From assembly GCF_000170915.1 (NCBI RefSeq), contig NZ_ABCT01000014.1:1-64000 (forward strand): DNA of 64,000 bases. Reading direction: 5' to 3'. The stretch comes from Limnobacter sp. MED105. GTDB taxonomy: Bacteria; Pseudomonadota; Gammaproteobacteria; Burkholderiales; Burkholderiaceae_B. This document shows positions 44,177 to 54,488 of this stretch, one piece after another; the stretch's first letter is position 1; every line of letters starts with the position of its first letter. Below the pieces are notes generated by a model, which saw nothing but the letters and a program-made list of their open reading frames with translations, was not told where the DNA came from and searched no databases. Position numbers and translations under genes: made by a program.

Positions 44177-45493
44177 ATGAAATCTTTTGACCAACAGGTT
44201 CAAGAACTCAACAAAGACTGGGAAACCAACCCACGCTGGAAGCTGGTAAAGCGCGGCTACAAAGCCGAAGATGTGGTACGTCTGCGTGGTTCACTGCAGC
44301 CCGAGTACACACTGGCCAAGCGCGGTGCCGAAAAGCTGTGGGAAAAAGTAAACGGTACAGCCAAGAAAGGCTACGTAAACGCCTTCGGCGCGATCACTGC
44401 TGGCCAGGCCATGCAGCAAGCCAAAGCCGGTCTTGAAGCCGTTTATCTGTCAGGCTGGCAAGTTGCTGCTGATGGTAACAGCTCCGAAACCATGTACCCA
44501 GACCAGTCTCTGTACGCTTACGACTCCGTGCCAAAAATGGTTCGTCGTATCAATAACACATTCCAGCGCGCTGACGAAATTCAGTGGAAGAACATTTGCG
44601 ACGGCAAAATGAAAGCCGAAGATGCAATCGACTACTTCCTGCCTATCGTTGCTGACGGTGAAGCTGGTTTCGGTGGCGTATTGAACGCTTACGAACTGAT
44701 GAAGAACATGATCGCCGCTGGTGCAGCGGGTGTTCACTTCGAAGACCAGTTGGCCGCTGTAAAGAAGTGTGGTCACATGGGTGGCAAGGTGTTGGTTCCA
44801 ACCGCTGAAGCGATCCAGAAGTTGATTTCTGCTCGTTTGGCTGCCGACGTAATGGGTGTTCCTTCAATCGTTCTGGCCCGTACAGACGCTGAAGCCGCCA
44901 ACCTGTTGACTTCCGATTTCGACGAAAACGACAAGCCATTCCTGACTGGCGAGCGCACTCCCGAAGGCTTCTACCGCGTGAAGAACGGTCTGGAGCAGGC
45001 CATCAGCCGTGGTATCGCCTACGCACCTTATGCTGATTTGGTGTGGTGTGAAACAGGTACGCCCGACATCGGTTTTGCCCGCGAATTCGCGCAAGCCGTT
45101 CTGGAAAAGAACCCAGGCAAGCTGTTGAGCTACAACTGCTCACCTTCTTTCAACTGGAAGAAAAACCTGAACGACAGCCAGATCGCTTCCTTCCAGGAAG
45201 ACCTGTCCGCCTTGGGTTACAAGTACCAGTTCATCACATTGGCCGGTATCCACGTCAACTGGTACAACACATTCAAGTTCGCAAACGCCTACGCTCAAGG
45301 CGAAGGCATGAAGCATTATGTCAATATGGTTCAAGAACCTGAGTTTGCAGCACGCGAACAGGGTTATACTTTCGTATCTCACCAGCAGGAAGTTGGCGCA
45401 GGTTACTTCGACGATGTAACGACTGTGATCCAGGGTGGCGCTTCTTCAGTAACAGCCTTGAAAGGCTCTACAGAAGAAGAACAGTTCCACTGA
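44177..45493 (+). CDS. aceA: Isocitrate lyase
   Basis: The 438-residue enzyme splits isocitrate into succinate and glyoxylate. The catalytic KKCGH loop is present ([17 protein letters not shown]), as are [28 protein letters not shown] and [13 protein letters not shown]. The start is the ATG at 44177, seven bases after GAGGA; the frame also has a TTG at 44156. Codon choice is strongly biased to forms seen in highly expressed genes, unlike its neighbours. No malate synthase is in the window. It supports growth on acetate or fatty acids. The 3' UTR is unusually structured. Confidence 0.96.
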   Translation: MKSFDQQVQELNKDWETNPRWKLVKRGYKAEDVVRLRGSLQPEYTLAKRGAEKLWEKVNGTAKKGYVNAFGAITAGQAMQQAKAGLEAVYLSGWQVAADGNSSETMYPDQSLYAYDSVPKMVRRINNTFQRADEIQWKNICDGKMKAEDAIDYFLPIVADGEAGFGGVLNAYELMKNMIAAGAAGVHFEDQLAAVKKCGHMGGKVLVPTAEAIQKLISARLAADVMGVPSIVLARTDAEAANLLTSDFDENDKPFLTGERTPEGFYRVKNGLEQAISRGIAYAPYADLVWCETGTPDIGFAREFAQAVLEKNPGKLLSYNCSPSFNWKKNLNDSQIASFQEDLSALGYKYQFITLAGIHVNWYNTFKFANAYAQGEGMKHYVNMVQEPEFAAREQGYTFVSHQQEVGAGYFDDVTTVIQGGASSVTALKGSTEEEQFH

Positions 45494-45515
45494 TCTGCTA
45501 GTTTGAACTGAATTT

Positions 45516-45655
45516 GTCGGCAATCTTGGCAGTCTCCCACCCCAGGAGGGGTGGATAGATTGACCGACGGAGGGGGAGAGGAGACAAGCTCAAAAAATCA
45601 ATTCAAGAGTATTTTTCCCCTTGCTGGGCCTTTACAAAAGGCCCAACAGCGAGTG
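45516..45655 (+). ncRNA. Structured 3' UTR or small RNA downstream of aceA
   Basis: Beyond the aceA stop lie two hairpins before the final terminator. The first pairs GTCGGCAATC (45516-45525) with 45558-45568 and encloses a perfect inner stem CCACCCC-AGGA-GGGGTGG (45537-45554). A purine-rich stretch follows at 45569-45590. The second pairs GGGCCTTT (45626-45633) with AAAGGCCC (45637-45644). This is more structure than a terminator needs and could be an RNA released from the aceA message. There is no direct evidence of a separate promoter. Confidence 0.4.
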
Positions 45656-45660
45656 CTGAA

Positions 45661-45688
45661 GCCCGGTAAGAAACTTGCCGGGCTTTTT
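45661..45688 (+). terminator. Rho-independent terminator of aceA
   Basis: The stem GCCCGGTAAG (45661-45670) pairs with CTTGCCGGGC (45674-45683) around an AAA loop, with one G-T pair, and a run of five T follows. It ends at the stop of the convergent chemoreceptor gene. Confidence 0.9.
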
Positions 45689-47309
45689 ATTTGAATGTAC
45701 TGATTGCATGTACAAGCACATTCGATACGGATTGAAGTTGCTGTGCTACCTGGGTGTTGTTTTGTGCCGCTTGGGTGTTTTCTTCGGTCATTCTCGCCAC
45801 TTTCTCTACACTTTGGCTAATCTGTACACTCACCTGCGACTGTTCCCTCATGGACACGGCAATGGTTGAAATTGCGTCTGAAACCCGTTCAGAATGGTTT
45901 TTGATGTCCAGGATAGTCATGTTCACTTGATTGGCCTGGCTCAAGCCAGCCTGAACCAGTTTCACAGAATTACCCATACTGCCGACCGCACCTTGAGTCA
46001 TGCGTTGAATGTCATAGATCATGTCCGAGATCCGATGCGTTGCAGTCTTGGTTTGTTCTGCAAGTTTTCGAACCTCGTCCGCAACCACTGCGAATCCACG
46101 GCCCTGGTCCCCGGCTCTGGCAGCTTCAATGGCTGCATTCAAGGCCAGCAGGTTCGTGTGTTCAGCTATTTCAGTGATGGTTGAAATGATTTCTGAAATA
46201 TCATTCGAACGTGCCTCGAGTGTTTGTACTGTCAATGCGCTTTCATCAACCGAGTGGGCGATTCGTTCAATTCCACCCACGACCATTTTCAAAGTGGCAA
46301 TGCCATTTTCAGCAGCATTTCTAGCAGTGTGTGCCGTGTCGCTGGCCTGAGAAGTATTCTCCGAGATGTGCGAAATGCTGACGGTGAGTTCTTCAACTGC
46401 CGCAGCCATGGTCGAAGTGGCCTCGGCTTGTTCATCACTGGACTTGGCCATGGCCTGCGACAGGCGAGACACCTGATTTGAGTTGTCGTCCAGTTCCTGT
46501 GCTGATTGGCGAATGCCGTTGATCAATACCCGAAGATTATTCTGAGCTTTGGATATCTCTTGCAACAGCGTGTCGATTTCATCTTTGCCTTGAGTTTGAA
46601 CGGTGCGCCCAAGCTGGCCGTTTGCCAACTCCCGAATATGCTGGTTTGCTTTGGCGAGTTTGGTTCTAAGCAATTTCCCAAGGCGAAGCATGATCATGAC
46701 ACCCGCGAGCAAGGACAAGACAACCACTGAGCCTACCGCCCAAAGGGAACTGGTGTAGGTTTGAACAGACTGAGCAGTTCGATTCTCAAGCATGGTTTTT
46801 TCGGCAGATTCAACCTGATCCAGCAAGGCCTGCATTTTATCCATGATGGGCTTGCCGGACATGGCTGCAAAGATGTCCAGAAAATCAGCCTGATCAAGTT
46901 CACCCTTGTCCAGGCTTTGACGCAGTTTGATGGTTTCATCGATCGAAAAAGTCAGCCATGGCGAATAGAGGGTTTGCAATTCCTCAACCCAGACGAATGA
47001 TTCTGGCAGTTCATTTTTGCGTTTTGACAGATAAGCAAGTTCTTCCTGATAGCGTTTTTTGCCAAATTGGTATGTCGACAAATAGGAGTCATCGCCAGTC
47101 AGCAAGTATCCCCGTTGGCCCGATTCAATGAATACCAGACTCTCACGAATGGTGCTGACATGTTGCAGTGTTTTGAAACTGTCGGTGTTGTTCAGCCCAC
47201 TGACTTGAATGCGTTGCATGTTCCACAAGCCCAAGCCCCCTCCAATGGCGACGCAAGCGATCAACAAGGCGAAGCCCAATACTATTTTTGACTGTATGGT
47301 TTGAAGCAT
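45687..47309 (-). CDS. Methyl-accepting chemotaxis protein with CHASE3-like sensor
   Basis: The 540-residue receptor has an N-terminal membrane helix (residues about 8-28), a periplasmic helical sensor of the CHASE3 kind ([29 protein letters not shown]), a second membrane helix (about 188-210), a HAMP region, and a signalling domain. The highly conserved hairpin tip reads [20 protein letters not shown]. It senses an unknown ligand and feeds CheA. A GCTGATAA box at 47347-47354 resembles a sigma-28 minus-10 element on this strand, but no correctly spaced minus-35 is visible. Methylation sites would be served by CheR/CheB at 19771-22513. Confidence 0.94.
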   Translation of the reverse strand: MLQTIQSKIVLGFALLIACVAIGGGLGLWNMQRIQVSGLNNTDSFKTLQHVSTIRESLVFIESGQRGYLLTGDDSYLSTYQFGKKRYQEELAYLSKRKNELPESFVWVEELQTLYSPWLTFSIDETIKLRQSLDKGELDQADFLDIFAAMSGKPIMDKMQALLDQVESAEKTMLENRTAQSVQTYTSSLWAVGSVVVLSLLAGVMIMLRLGKLLRTKLAKANQHIRELANGQLGRTVQTQGKDEIDTLLQEISKAQNNLRVLINGIRQSAQELDDNSNQVSRLSQAMAKSSDEQAEATSTMAAAVEELTVSISHISENTSQASDTAHTARNAAENGIATLKMVVGGIERIAHSVDESALTVQTLEARSNDISEIISTITEIAEHTNLLALNAAIEAARAGDQGRGFAVVADEVRKLAEQTKTATHRISDMIYDIQRMTQGAVGSMGNSVKLVQAGLSQANQVNMTILDIKNHSERVSDAISTIAVSMREQSQVSVQISQSVEKVARMTEENTQAAQNNTQVAQQLQSVSNVLVHAISTFK

Positions 47310-47442
47310 CGAAATTCCTGAAAGACAAAGATTGAAATTTTGTCAATTATCAGCAGTTCGGTTGACTTTCAAAACCTTGAAATGCGGGGTGGTTCTGAAC
47401 CCCGCAATTCAAGCAAATTCACGAATTTGAAACAAAAATCAA

Positions 47443-49140
47443 TTACGCGTTTGAAGGCTCTGGCCGGGTTTTGATGAGGTCGTGAACGATGGCATCGCTC
47501 AATGTGTCTTCCCAGCGGTATACATGTACATCGGGCAGGGCACCCAGCATTTGTTTTTCCTCTTTCGAGTACGCCTGCACAAAAATCTGAATTGCCGGGT
47601 TCAGCATTTTGGCGTTTTCGATCATCTGGCTCAGCCCCGGGGTATCGCCAGTGGCAATAACAAGGCTATTTGCGTTGGTGGTGTGCGCTTGAACCAAGGT
47701 CACCGGGTCTGCATATTCGCCAGACACGGCAGCCTGTCCATTCTTTCTCAGTTTGGCCACTACTTCACGGCTGGTGTCGACAATCACCAACGGTACATTT
47801 TTCTTCTTCAGTGATTTCGCAATTTTTTTGCTCAGTTCGGTGTGCCCCACCAGCACCACGTGTTTACCAAGGTACTTGCCATCCGTTTGCTCAGGCAGTT
47901 CTTCCATCGTGTGGCTGCGCGCATTCAAATTGCGAACCCATTGAAAGCGCTGCACCATGTAATCATTTATTTTTGGGATTAAAGAGAACACCACCGGGTT
48001 CAGGGCAATCGACAAGATTGCACCCGACACCACCAGGCTTTGCACTTGAAGATCCACCAGCCCCAGGTACAAACCAAGTCCAATCAGGATGAATGAGAAC
48101 TCGCCAATTTGTGCAAGGCTGGCCGCAATGACCAAGGCGCTCTTGAGGGGGTATTTGAACAGCAGCACCAGTGCTCCGGCGGCCAGCGATTTGCCCAGCA
48201 CGATGATGGCCACCACGGCGAGTACGCGCAGCGGGTATTCCAGAATAACGTCGAATTGAAACAGCATGCCCACTGATACAAAAAACAGCACAGCGAAAGC
48301 ATCGCGCAAAGGCAGGGATTCCTCGGCAGCACGGTGGCTAAGTTCAGATTCCCGCATTACCATGCCTGCAAAGAAGGCACCCAGTGCGAAAGACACATCA
48401 AACAGCCCTGCGGCAACGAAAGCCAAGCTGATGGCCAGTGCAATGACTGAGAGTGTGAACAATTCACGGGAGCCTGTTTTCGCAATGTGCCAAAGCATCC
48501 AGGGAATAACACGCTTGCCCACAACCAGCATCAAACCAACGAAAAGCGCTACCTTCACCAAGGTGAAACCAATGTCGAATACCAGGTTGGTTTCCGGGTC
48601 CAGGGTTCCGCCTTTCAACAAACCAGCCAGTGGTGGAAGCAAAACCAGAATCAATACCATGGCCAGGTCTTCAACCACCAGCCAACCTACTGCAATTTGA
48701 CCGTTTGCACTTGTTAGCATGCCGCGTGCTTCCAGTGCTTTTAGCAACACCACTGTGCTGGCCACTGACAAAGCCAAGCCAAACACAAGGCTTTGGCCCA
48801 TCGGCCAATCCCAGAAATAAGCTACACCCATGCCGAGCAGTGTTGCGGCCGCCATTTGAACAATGGCACCGGGCACTGCAATTTTTTTAACAGCCAGTAA
48901 ATCGTTGAGCGAAAAGTGCATGCCCACACCGAACATCAGAAGCATCACACCGACTTCGGCCAATTGATTGGTTAGTGCGGGGTCCGCTACAAAGCCAGGG
49001 GTGGCTGGGCCAATCAGGAATCCGGCAACCAAATAACCCAACAAGGCGGGAGCCTTTAGTTTTTCTGCGATAAAACCGAAGATGAGCGCAAGGCCAAAAC
49101 CAAATGCCAAGGTGGCAATCAGGGAAACGTCATGGGGCAT
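47443..49140 (-). CDS. Kef/YbaL-type cation:proton antiporter with TrkA-N domain
   Basis: A 565-residue membrane protein with about 12 hydrophobic segments of the Na+/H+ exchanger (CPA2) type, including GVMLLMFGVGMHFSLNDLL and PLRDAFAVLFFVSVGMLF. A cytosolic Rossmann-type TrkA-N domain follows at about 400-540. The nucleotide-binding loop reads VVLVGHTELSKKI in place of the usual GYGRVG, so the dinucleotide site may be changed. Family members export K+ or Na+ in exchange for protons. It is closest in layout to YbaL. Confidence 0.88.
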   Translation of the reverse strand: MPHDVSLIATLAFGFGLALIFGFIAEKLKAPALLGYLVAGFLIGPATPGFVADPALTNQLAEVGVMLLMFGVGMHFSLNDLLAVKKIAVPGAIVQMAAATLLGMGVAYFWDWPMGQSLVFGLALSVASTVVLLKALEARGMLTSANGQIAVGWLVVEDLAMVLILVLLPPLAGLLKGGTLDPETNLVFDIGFTLVKVALFVGLMLVVGKRVIPWMLWHIAKTGSRELFTLSVIALAISLAFVAAGLFDVSFALGAFFAGMVMRESELSHRAAEESLPLRDAFAVLFFVSVGMLFQFDVILEYPLRVLAVVAIIVLGKSLAAGALVLLFKYPLKSALVIAASLAQIGEFSFILIGLGLYLGLVDLQVQSLVVSGAILSIALNPVVFSLIPKINDYMVQRFQWVRNLNARSHTMEELPEQTDGKYLGKHVVLVGHTELSKKIAKSLKKKNVPLVIVDTSREVVAKLRKNGQAAVSGEYADPVTLVQAHTTNANSLVIATGDTPGLSQMIENAKMLNPAIQIFVQAYSKEEKQMLGALPDVHVYRWEDTLSDAIVHDLIKTRPEPSNA

Positions 49141-49239
49141 GATGGGGGCAGTCCTAATGGTATTGTTCTAATGATAGCAAGTGCGTATGGAACGCACTTA
49201 CTTCCTAGACCTAGACTTGCCCCTGAAGTTGCGATCGAC

Positions 49240-52200
49240 TTATGGATTTCTGATTGATTGGGCGGATTGCTGACCTTGAATATCCAACAGTATCCGTATC
49301 AAGGTCTCTTTCTTGAATGGCTTGATGACATGTTCACACATGCCTGCATTCAGAATGTCCATGCGGTCCTGTTCGCTGGCCGACGCAGTCACAGCCACAA
49401 TCGGCGGCGCAGCATTGCCCAGTTCTTCAAGAATTCTGGCGGTGGCTTCATAGCCGTCCATTTCGGGCATTTGCAGGTCCATCAACACCATGTCGTAACG
49501 CTCGGTGACACAGGCCTGCACGGCTTCCTTGCCATTTTCTGCAAGGTGCACCTGCGCACCCCATTTTTTCAGCATTTCCGAGGCCACCATGCGGTTCAGT
49601 TTGTGGTCATCCACCACCAGCACGCGCTTGTTCAACATGGGCGGAATGGCAGGCCCGGTGTCCGCAGGGGCTGGCTGGGTTTGCAATTTCAGTGCTTGTT
49701 GGTCTTCAGCCCGAATCTGGAACTCGGGTTCAACGCAATTCACCGTGAAATGGAAGGTTGTACCCAAACCTGGCGTACTTTCCACCCAAATTTGACCGCC
49801 CATCAGTTCAACCAGATTTTTACAGATCGACAGGCCCAGACCAGCACCGCCATAGCGTCGCGACGAGCTGTCGTCGACTTGGCTGAAAGGCTGGAAGAGG
49901 GCGGCGCACTGTTCCTCGTTCATGCCAATACCGGTGTCCTTCACACTGAACTGCAATTGCTTGCCATCGGCCACACTTTGTACCTGCAAATGAATGCGTC
50001 CCTTTTCGGTGAATTTCAGCGCATTCGAGAGCAGATTGTTCAAAATTTGTGCCAAGCGAAGTCGGTCACCTTTCAGGCTGACCGGGCAATTTGCGTCTTT
50101 GGAGCAATACAACTGAATGGCTTTTTCTTCAGCTCGGTAAGCAAATAAATCAGTAGCCTTGCTCAATACCTGATCAAGCAGAAAACGGCTGTGGCTCAGT
50201 TCAAGCTTGTTGGCTTCAACCCTTGAAATATCCAGAATGTCATTCAGCACGTTGAGCAATACATCGGCGGCAGAGCCAATTTTGCTGAGATAGTCACGTT
50301 GCCTGGCCTGCAGGTCTGTGTCTTCCAGCAGTTGCAGCAAGCCCATGATCGCATTCATCGGTGTGCGAATTTCATGACTCATATTGGCCAGAAATGCGCC
50401 TTTGGCTTTGCTGGCGGCCTCGGCCTGTTGGGTGCGATCGGTCAACACATGGTTGATACGTTCAAGCTCGCGTTGTTGCGCCTTGAAGTCGGTGATGTTG
50501 GTAGAAATCGAGAAGAAGCCCTCAACCTTGCCGTACAGCACGTCCGGAATCAGGTGCACCAACATGTCGGCATAGCCACCAGACGGCAGTGGTTTTCTGC
50601 GCTCAAAGCGCTGCTTTTCGCCTTTCAGTACACCCAGCACATAGTGGTGGTCGTGAATGAACAGTTCTTCACCCAACACCTTGCGCATGTGTTGCCCGCG
50701 CATTTTGTCTGCGGGAATGTTCGACCATTTTTCATGGTTGCGGTTGGCAAAATGACAGCGCAGGTCAGTGCTCCAGTAAGACACCAATCCAGGCAAACAT
50801 TCCGACAAGGTTCGCAGAAAATGTTCTCTTTCAATCAATGTGGCTTCATTGCGTTTGCGCTCTGAAATGTCCTGGATTTGTGAAATAAAGTAGATCACCC
50901 GCCCTTTGTCATTGCGCACAGCCGACACCGAAAGATGAACCCACACCACATGCCCATCTTTGTGTATGTAGCGTTTTTCAAGTTGATAATTGTGGCGGCG
51001 CCCTTTGAGTACATCGCGCACCAAATGGGTGTGTTGCATGGTGTCTTGCGGGTGCGTAATCGCATCAAAACTAAAGCCCAGCAGCTCTTCTTCGCTGTAT
51101 CCCAAAATTTCTGAGAGTGCTTTGTTGACCTGTAAAAACTGACCTTTGAAGTCCAGCATCGCCATACCAATTGCGGCCCATTCAAAGGACGAACGGAAGC
51201 GGGCCTCAGCCTCGCGCAGGGCATCTTCAAATTGGCGCTGCACGGTCACATCCACATTCACCCCAATCATTCTGAACGGGATACCTTTGGTGTTTCTGTG
51301 GGTTTTTGCACGGGCCTGAATGTGGCGAATGCGCCCGTCGCTCGCCCGGCGAATGTTGAAGTTGAATTGAAAGGTATCCTGGTTTTTCGAGGCCTCTAGC
51401 AGCACAGTACCCAGTTTGTTGACATCCTCGGGCACCACATAATGCAACCACTCTTTGTACGACACCAATTCTTGCTCATCCTTGACGCCGTAAATTTTCC
51501 GCATGGCGCTGTCCCAGCGAATGAATTTGTCCTGGATGTTGTATTCCCAAACCCCAATACCCGCACTCTCGGTCGCCAGTTGGAAACGTTCGTCATTGAA
51601 TTGCTGGTCAGCCTTTGCTTTTTCTTTTGCCAACACCTGTTGGGCTTGGTAGGTCATGCTGGCTTTCACCATCAGCACCGCCAGAATACAAAATGCCAGG
51701 TAACCCAGAAAAAGGCTGATGGTTTGCTCGCGCCATTGTGCCTTCATGGGGGCGGCATCGGCCCAGGTGATCAGGTACAGAGGAATGGGGGTGTTTAACT
51801 GGTCGGAATTGGCCAGCGACAGGCTTGCGAAATAATGGTCTTTGAACAAACCGTGTTCAATTAAATTGCTCGGGGCTTGGGTGTGATCTGTTTGTGTGCG
51901 AAACGATTCGAAGTAGGGTAGCTGCTTGCCTAAAATTTTACCGATCTCGGGTTGCACAAGCAGCACTGTGCCGTCTTTAAAGGCAATGCCACTGCGCATG
52001 TGGTCGCCCAGTTGAAGCGAAGCCACCTTGCGTTCCAGATACCGGGCATTGAGCCTGCCCTGAATAACACCGAGCATTTCACCCTGCGTGTCTTTGATCT
52101 GGTAGTTGATCACCAGTACCAATTGGCCGTTGGTATTGAAAGAGTTTGAAAAAGAAACGAGCCTTTCGTTGTGCAAAAGTCTTGCATTGGGTGTGAAAGT

Positions 52201-52626
52201 GGCTTGAGTGTTGGTCAAGTCACGGTCCACTCCGGTTTGCCCCACGATGTTGCCGACCGAATCTCGGGCCACGATGTTATCCATGGAGGGCAGCGCACTT
52301 TTCAGCAATTCAAGGCGCTTGTGAATGTAGTTGCCGTTGTTGATGTCAATGTTGTCTGCCAGCTGCAGGGTGGCTTCATCAAATGACCGAACAATTGCAC
52401 TGAACTCGTCGTGCAAAATATCGTGAAGCAATCGAAGCTGGGTTCGTGTGTTTTGTTCAGCCGAGTCATTGATGCGACGCAGGTCAGCAGCGGCCATTGC
52501 AAGCAATGCAAGGCCGAGCACGCAGAGCATCGCTCCGGCGAGAATCCATTGATATCGGATTTTGCTAGTAGTCACCTGATACGACCTGTGGCAAGTGGAA
52601 AAAATTAAGCTGATTGTTCGGGGCAT
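49240..52626 (-). CDS. Large hybrid histidine kinase with four PAS domains and receiver
   Basis: A 1128-residue membrane kinase. It has a first membrane helix (residues about 27-47), a periplasmic sensor of the Cache kind (about 50-300), a second membrane helix (about 305-325), and a run of about three or four PAS/PAC modules (350-725; marked by GVNVDVTVQRQFEDALREAE and FISQIQDISERKRNEATL). The dimerisation helix with SHEIRTPMNAIMGLL, an ATPase domain and a C-terminal receiver (VLVVDDHKLNRMVASEMLKK; VLMDLQMPEMDG) follow. No separate HPt domain is visible, so phosphate must pass to another protein. The start at 52626 is the first ATG, and a GTG at about 52574 is an alternative. The ligand is unknown. 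Confidence 0.9.
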   Translation of the reverse strand: MPRTISLIFSTCHRSYQVTTSKIRYQWILAGAMLCVLGLALLAMAAADLRRINDSAEQNTRTQLRLLHDILHDEFSAIVRSFDEATLQLADNIDINNGNYIHKRLELLKSALPSMDNIVARDSVGNIVGQTGVDRDLTNTQATFTPNARLLHNERLVSFSNSFNTNGQLVLVINYQIKDTQGEMLGVIQGRLNARYLERKVASLQLGDHMRSGIAFKDGTVLLVQPEIGKILGKQLPYFESFRTQTDHTQAPSNLIEHGLFKDHYFASLSLANSDQLNTPIPLYLITWADAAPMKAQWREQTISLFLGYLAFCILAVLMVKASMTYQAQQVLAKEKAKADQQFNDERFQLATESAGIGVWEYNIQDKFIRWDSAMRKIYGVKDEQELVSYKEWLHYVVPEDVNKLGTVLLEASKNQDTFQFNFNIRRASDGRIRHIQARAKTHRNTKGIPFRMIGVNVDVTVQRQFEDALREAEARFRSSFEWAAIGMAMLDFKGQFLQVNKALSEILGYSEEELLGFSFDAITHPQDTMQHTHLVRDVLKGRRHNYQLEKRYIHKDGHVVWVHLSVSAVRNDKGRVIYFISQIQDISERKRNEATLIEREHFLRTLSECLPGLVSYWSTDLRCHFANRNHEKWSNIPADKMRGQHMRKVLGEELFIHDHHYVLGVLKGEKQRFERRKPLPSGGYADMLVHLIPDVLYGKVEGFFSISTNITDFKAQQRELERINHVLTDRTQQAEAASKAKGAFLANMSHEIRTPMNAIMGLLQLLEDTDLQARQRDYLSKIGSAADVLLNVLNDILDISRVEANKLELSHSRFLLDQVLSKATDLFAYRAEEKAIQLYCSKDANCPVSLKGDRLRLAQILNNLLSNALKFTEKGRIHLQVQSVADGKQLQFSVKDTGIGMNEEQCAALFQPFSQVDDSSSRRYGGAGLGLSICKNLVELMGGQIWVESTPGLGTTFHFTVNCVEPEFQIRAEDQQALKLQTQPAPADTGPAIPPMLNKRVLVVDDHKLNRMVASEMLKKWGAQVHLAENGKEAVQACVTERYDMVLMDLQMPEMDGYEATARILEELGNAAPPIVAVTASASEQDRMDILNAGMCEHVIKPFKKETLIRILLDIQGQQSAQSIRNP

Positions 52627-52712
52627 ATCACCCCACAGCTATTTTGTTACAGCCGCCTGCGCATCAATTGGTGGATTAAAGGGGCCTTTCCGCGGTTTAT
52701 TCCCCTCAAGTT

Positions 52713-53615
52713 TCAGGTGTTCCAGTAAGACTCAATGCTGTAGCGGTGCTTGAGAAAATCGATCCACAAGCGTACGCGCAAGGGCAAGTGCTTCCTTTGG
52801 GGGAATACCGCATAAATTGCATTGGGTGGTGCAATAAAATCATCCAGCACAGTCACAAGGCTGCCACTGCGCAAATATTGTTGTACTTCCCAACGGCTGC
52901 GCCAGGCCAGGCCTGCATCGTTCAATACCCAATCGAGAATAGATGAGCCGTCGTTACATGCCAGGTTGCCACTTACCCGGATTGGGGTGGCTTCACCGTT
53001 TATGGTGAACAGCCAGCCACTTGGTGCGCCCGAGCTTACCAAATTCAAACAGTTGTGTTTGGCCAGTTCCAGTGGGTGTTGCGGGCTGCCATGCCGTTGA
53101 AGGTAGGTGGGGGTCGCAACCACCAGCCGCTGATTGTCAGCCAGTTTCACTCCTACCAGGCTGGAGTCTGGCAAGACACCAATTCTCACTGCGCAGTCGA
53201 TGTTTTCGTTGAGCAAATCAACAACGCGATCAGACAAATCCAGTGATACCGTGACCTCCGGGTGTTCACGTACAAAATCATGCACCAAGGGGGCCACATG
53301 CTGCCTACCAAACCCGCCGGGGGCAGACACTCGCAGGTGGCCACTGGCTTTGATGCCACCCAGGCTTACGCTGGCCTCAGCGTTGGATAGATCGTTCAAT
53401 ATTCGCTGGCAATCCTCGAGGAACGCCGAGCCTTCATAGGTCAGGTTCAAGGTTCGGGTTGTGCGCAGCAAAAGCTTCACCCCGAGTCGCTCTTCCAGTG
53501 CATCCAGCCGCCTGCTGATTACGGCCGGTGCTACACCTTCTTCTCTGGCTGCGGCCGAAAGGCTGCCCTTGGTGGCCACTGCGGCAAAGGTGGTGATTTG
53601 TTTAAAGTGATCCAT
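52713..53615 (-). CDS. LysR-type transcriptional regulator
   Basis: The 300-residue protein has an N-terminal winged helix-turn-helix (FAAVATKGSLSAAAREEGVAPAVISRRLDALEERLGVKLL) and the substrate-binding half characteristic of LysR regulators. It is divergent from a haloacid dehalogenase gene with a 103-base gap. That gap holds a perfect 14-base palindrome (53643-53656), consistent with LysR control of both genes. Regulators of this layout often act on the neighbouring metabolic gene, which here would be the dehalogenase. Confidence 0.92.
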   Translation of the reverse strand: MDHFKQITTFAAVATKGSLSAAAREEGVAPAVISRRLDALEERLGVKLLLRTTRTLNLTYEGSAFLEDCQRILNDLSNAEASVSLGGIKASGHLRVSAPGGFGRQHVAPLVHDFVREHPEVTVSLDLSDRVVDLLNENIDCAVRIGVLPDSSLVGVKLADNQRLVVATPTYLQRHGSPQHPLELAKHNCLNLVSSGAPSGWLFTINGEATPIRVSGNLACNDGSSILDWVLNDAGLAWRSRWEVQQYLRSGSLVTVLDDFIAPPNAIYAVFPQRKHLPLRVRLWIDFLKHRYSIESYWNT

Positions 53616-53642
53616 GCTTTTGCTTAAAAGGTAAAAATGTCT

Positions 53643-53656
53643 TCAATTAATTGAAA
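53643..53656. promoter_or_regulatory. Candidate LysR operator between divergent genes
   Basis: TTCAATTAATTGAA is a perfect 14-base palindrome lying between the LysR gene and the dehalogenase gene. LysR regulators bind dyads of T-N11-A type in such divergent gaps. The match is general rather than specific. Confidence 0.5.
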
Positions 53657-53718
53657 GAGTACGGTGGTTTTATTCAATAAACTAGAGATTACTTAATTTG
53701 TATGCCGAGGTATAAGGA

Positions 53719-54387
53719 ATGGCGACTCCCAAATTGGTACTTTTCGATGCGTATGGCACCTTGTTTGATGTGTATTCCGTCTCAAGCACTGCTGAGCAAA
53801 TCTTTCCCGGGCAAGGCGCTGCACTTTCAGTGCTTTGGCGTGACAAACAGATTGAATACACACGCCTGCGTGCCATGGCGGGTCGATACAAGCCTTTTTG
53901 GGATATCACCATTGATGCTTTGCGCTACGCCTGCGAAGCGCTAAAACTTGACTTGACTGAGGAACGGCAGCGCAGGTTGCTGAATGTGTACTCAAGCCTG
54001 GCTGCTTATCCCGAAAACAGGGCGGTGTTGCAGGCGCTGAAGAACCGGGGCATCAAAACTGCAATCCTGTCCAACGGCAATACAGAAATGCTGAACGTGG
54101 CTGTGCGTGGGGCGAACTTTCAGGACTTGCTCGATGCCGTGTTGTCGGTCGATTCACTGCAAACCTTCAAAATTCACAGCTCCGTCTATCAAATGGGCTT
54201 GAATCATTTTGGTGTTACTGCCGCTGAAACCTTGTTCGTATCCAGCAATTGCTGGGATGCCTGCGGTGCCACCTGGTTTGGTTTGCCAACCCTGTGGGTA
54301 AACCGTGCTGGTTTGCCTCTTGAAAGACTGGATGTTAAACCCATGGCCATGGGTCAGAATTTGAATGATGTTTTATCCCTCGTATGA
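53719..54387 (+). CDS. Haloacid dehalogenase type II (L-2-haloacid dehalogenase)
   Basis: The 222-residue HAD enzyme has the nucleophile motif FDAYGTLFD (Asp10), the ILSNGN motif, and the final SSNCWDACGATWFG, all fitting L-2-haloacid dehalogenases. The arginine-containing LWRDKQIEYTRLRAMAG is also family-typical. Such enzymes hydrolyse 2-haloacids with inversion. The usual KPxxxVY stretch reads FKIHSSVY, so the lysine is present. An AAGGA site precedes the start. It is divergent from the LysR regulator. Confidence 0.9.
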   Translation: MATPKLVLFDAYGTLFDVYSVSSTAEQIFPGQGAALSVLWRDKQIEYTRLRAMAGRYKPFWDITIDALRYACEALKLDLTEERQRRLLNVYSSLAAYPENRAVLQALKNRGIKTAILSNGNTEMLNVAVRGANFQDLLDAVLSVDSLQTFKIHSSVYQMGLNHFGVTAAETLFVSSNCWDACGATWFGLPTLWVNRAGLPLERLDVKPMAMGQNLNDVLSLV

Positions 54388-54488
54388 GGGAGTGATTGTC
54401 CTGATTTTTGCCAGCTGTTTCGATTCGTGTCACCGTAATAAAAAAACACTGTCAGTCCTTGTCTTGAATTCAAGAAAAGGAAGTAGTA

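Noticed and set aside
47347-47354. Sigma-28 promoter for the chemoreceptor gene
   Set aside because: The GCTGATAA half is good, but no TAAA-type element stands at the correct distance upstream.
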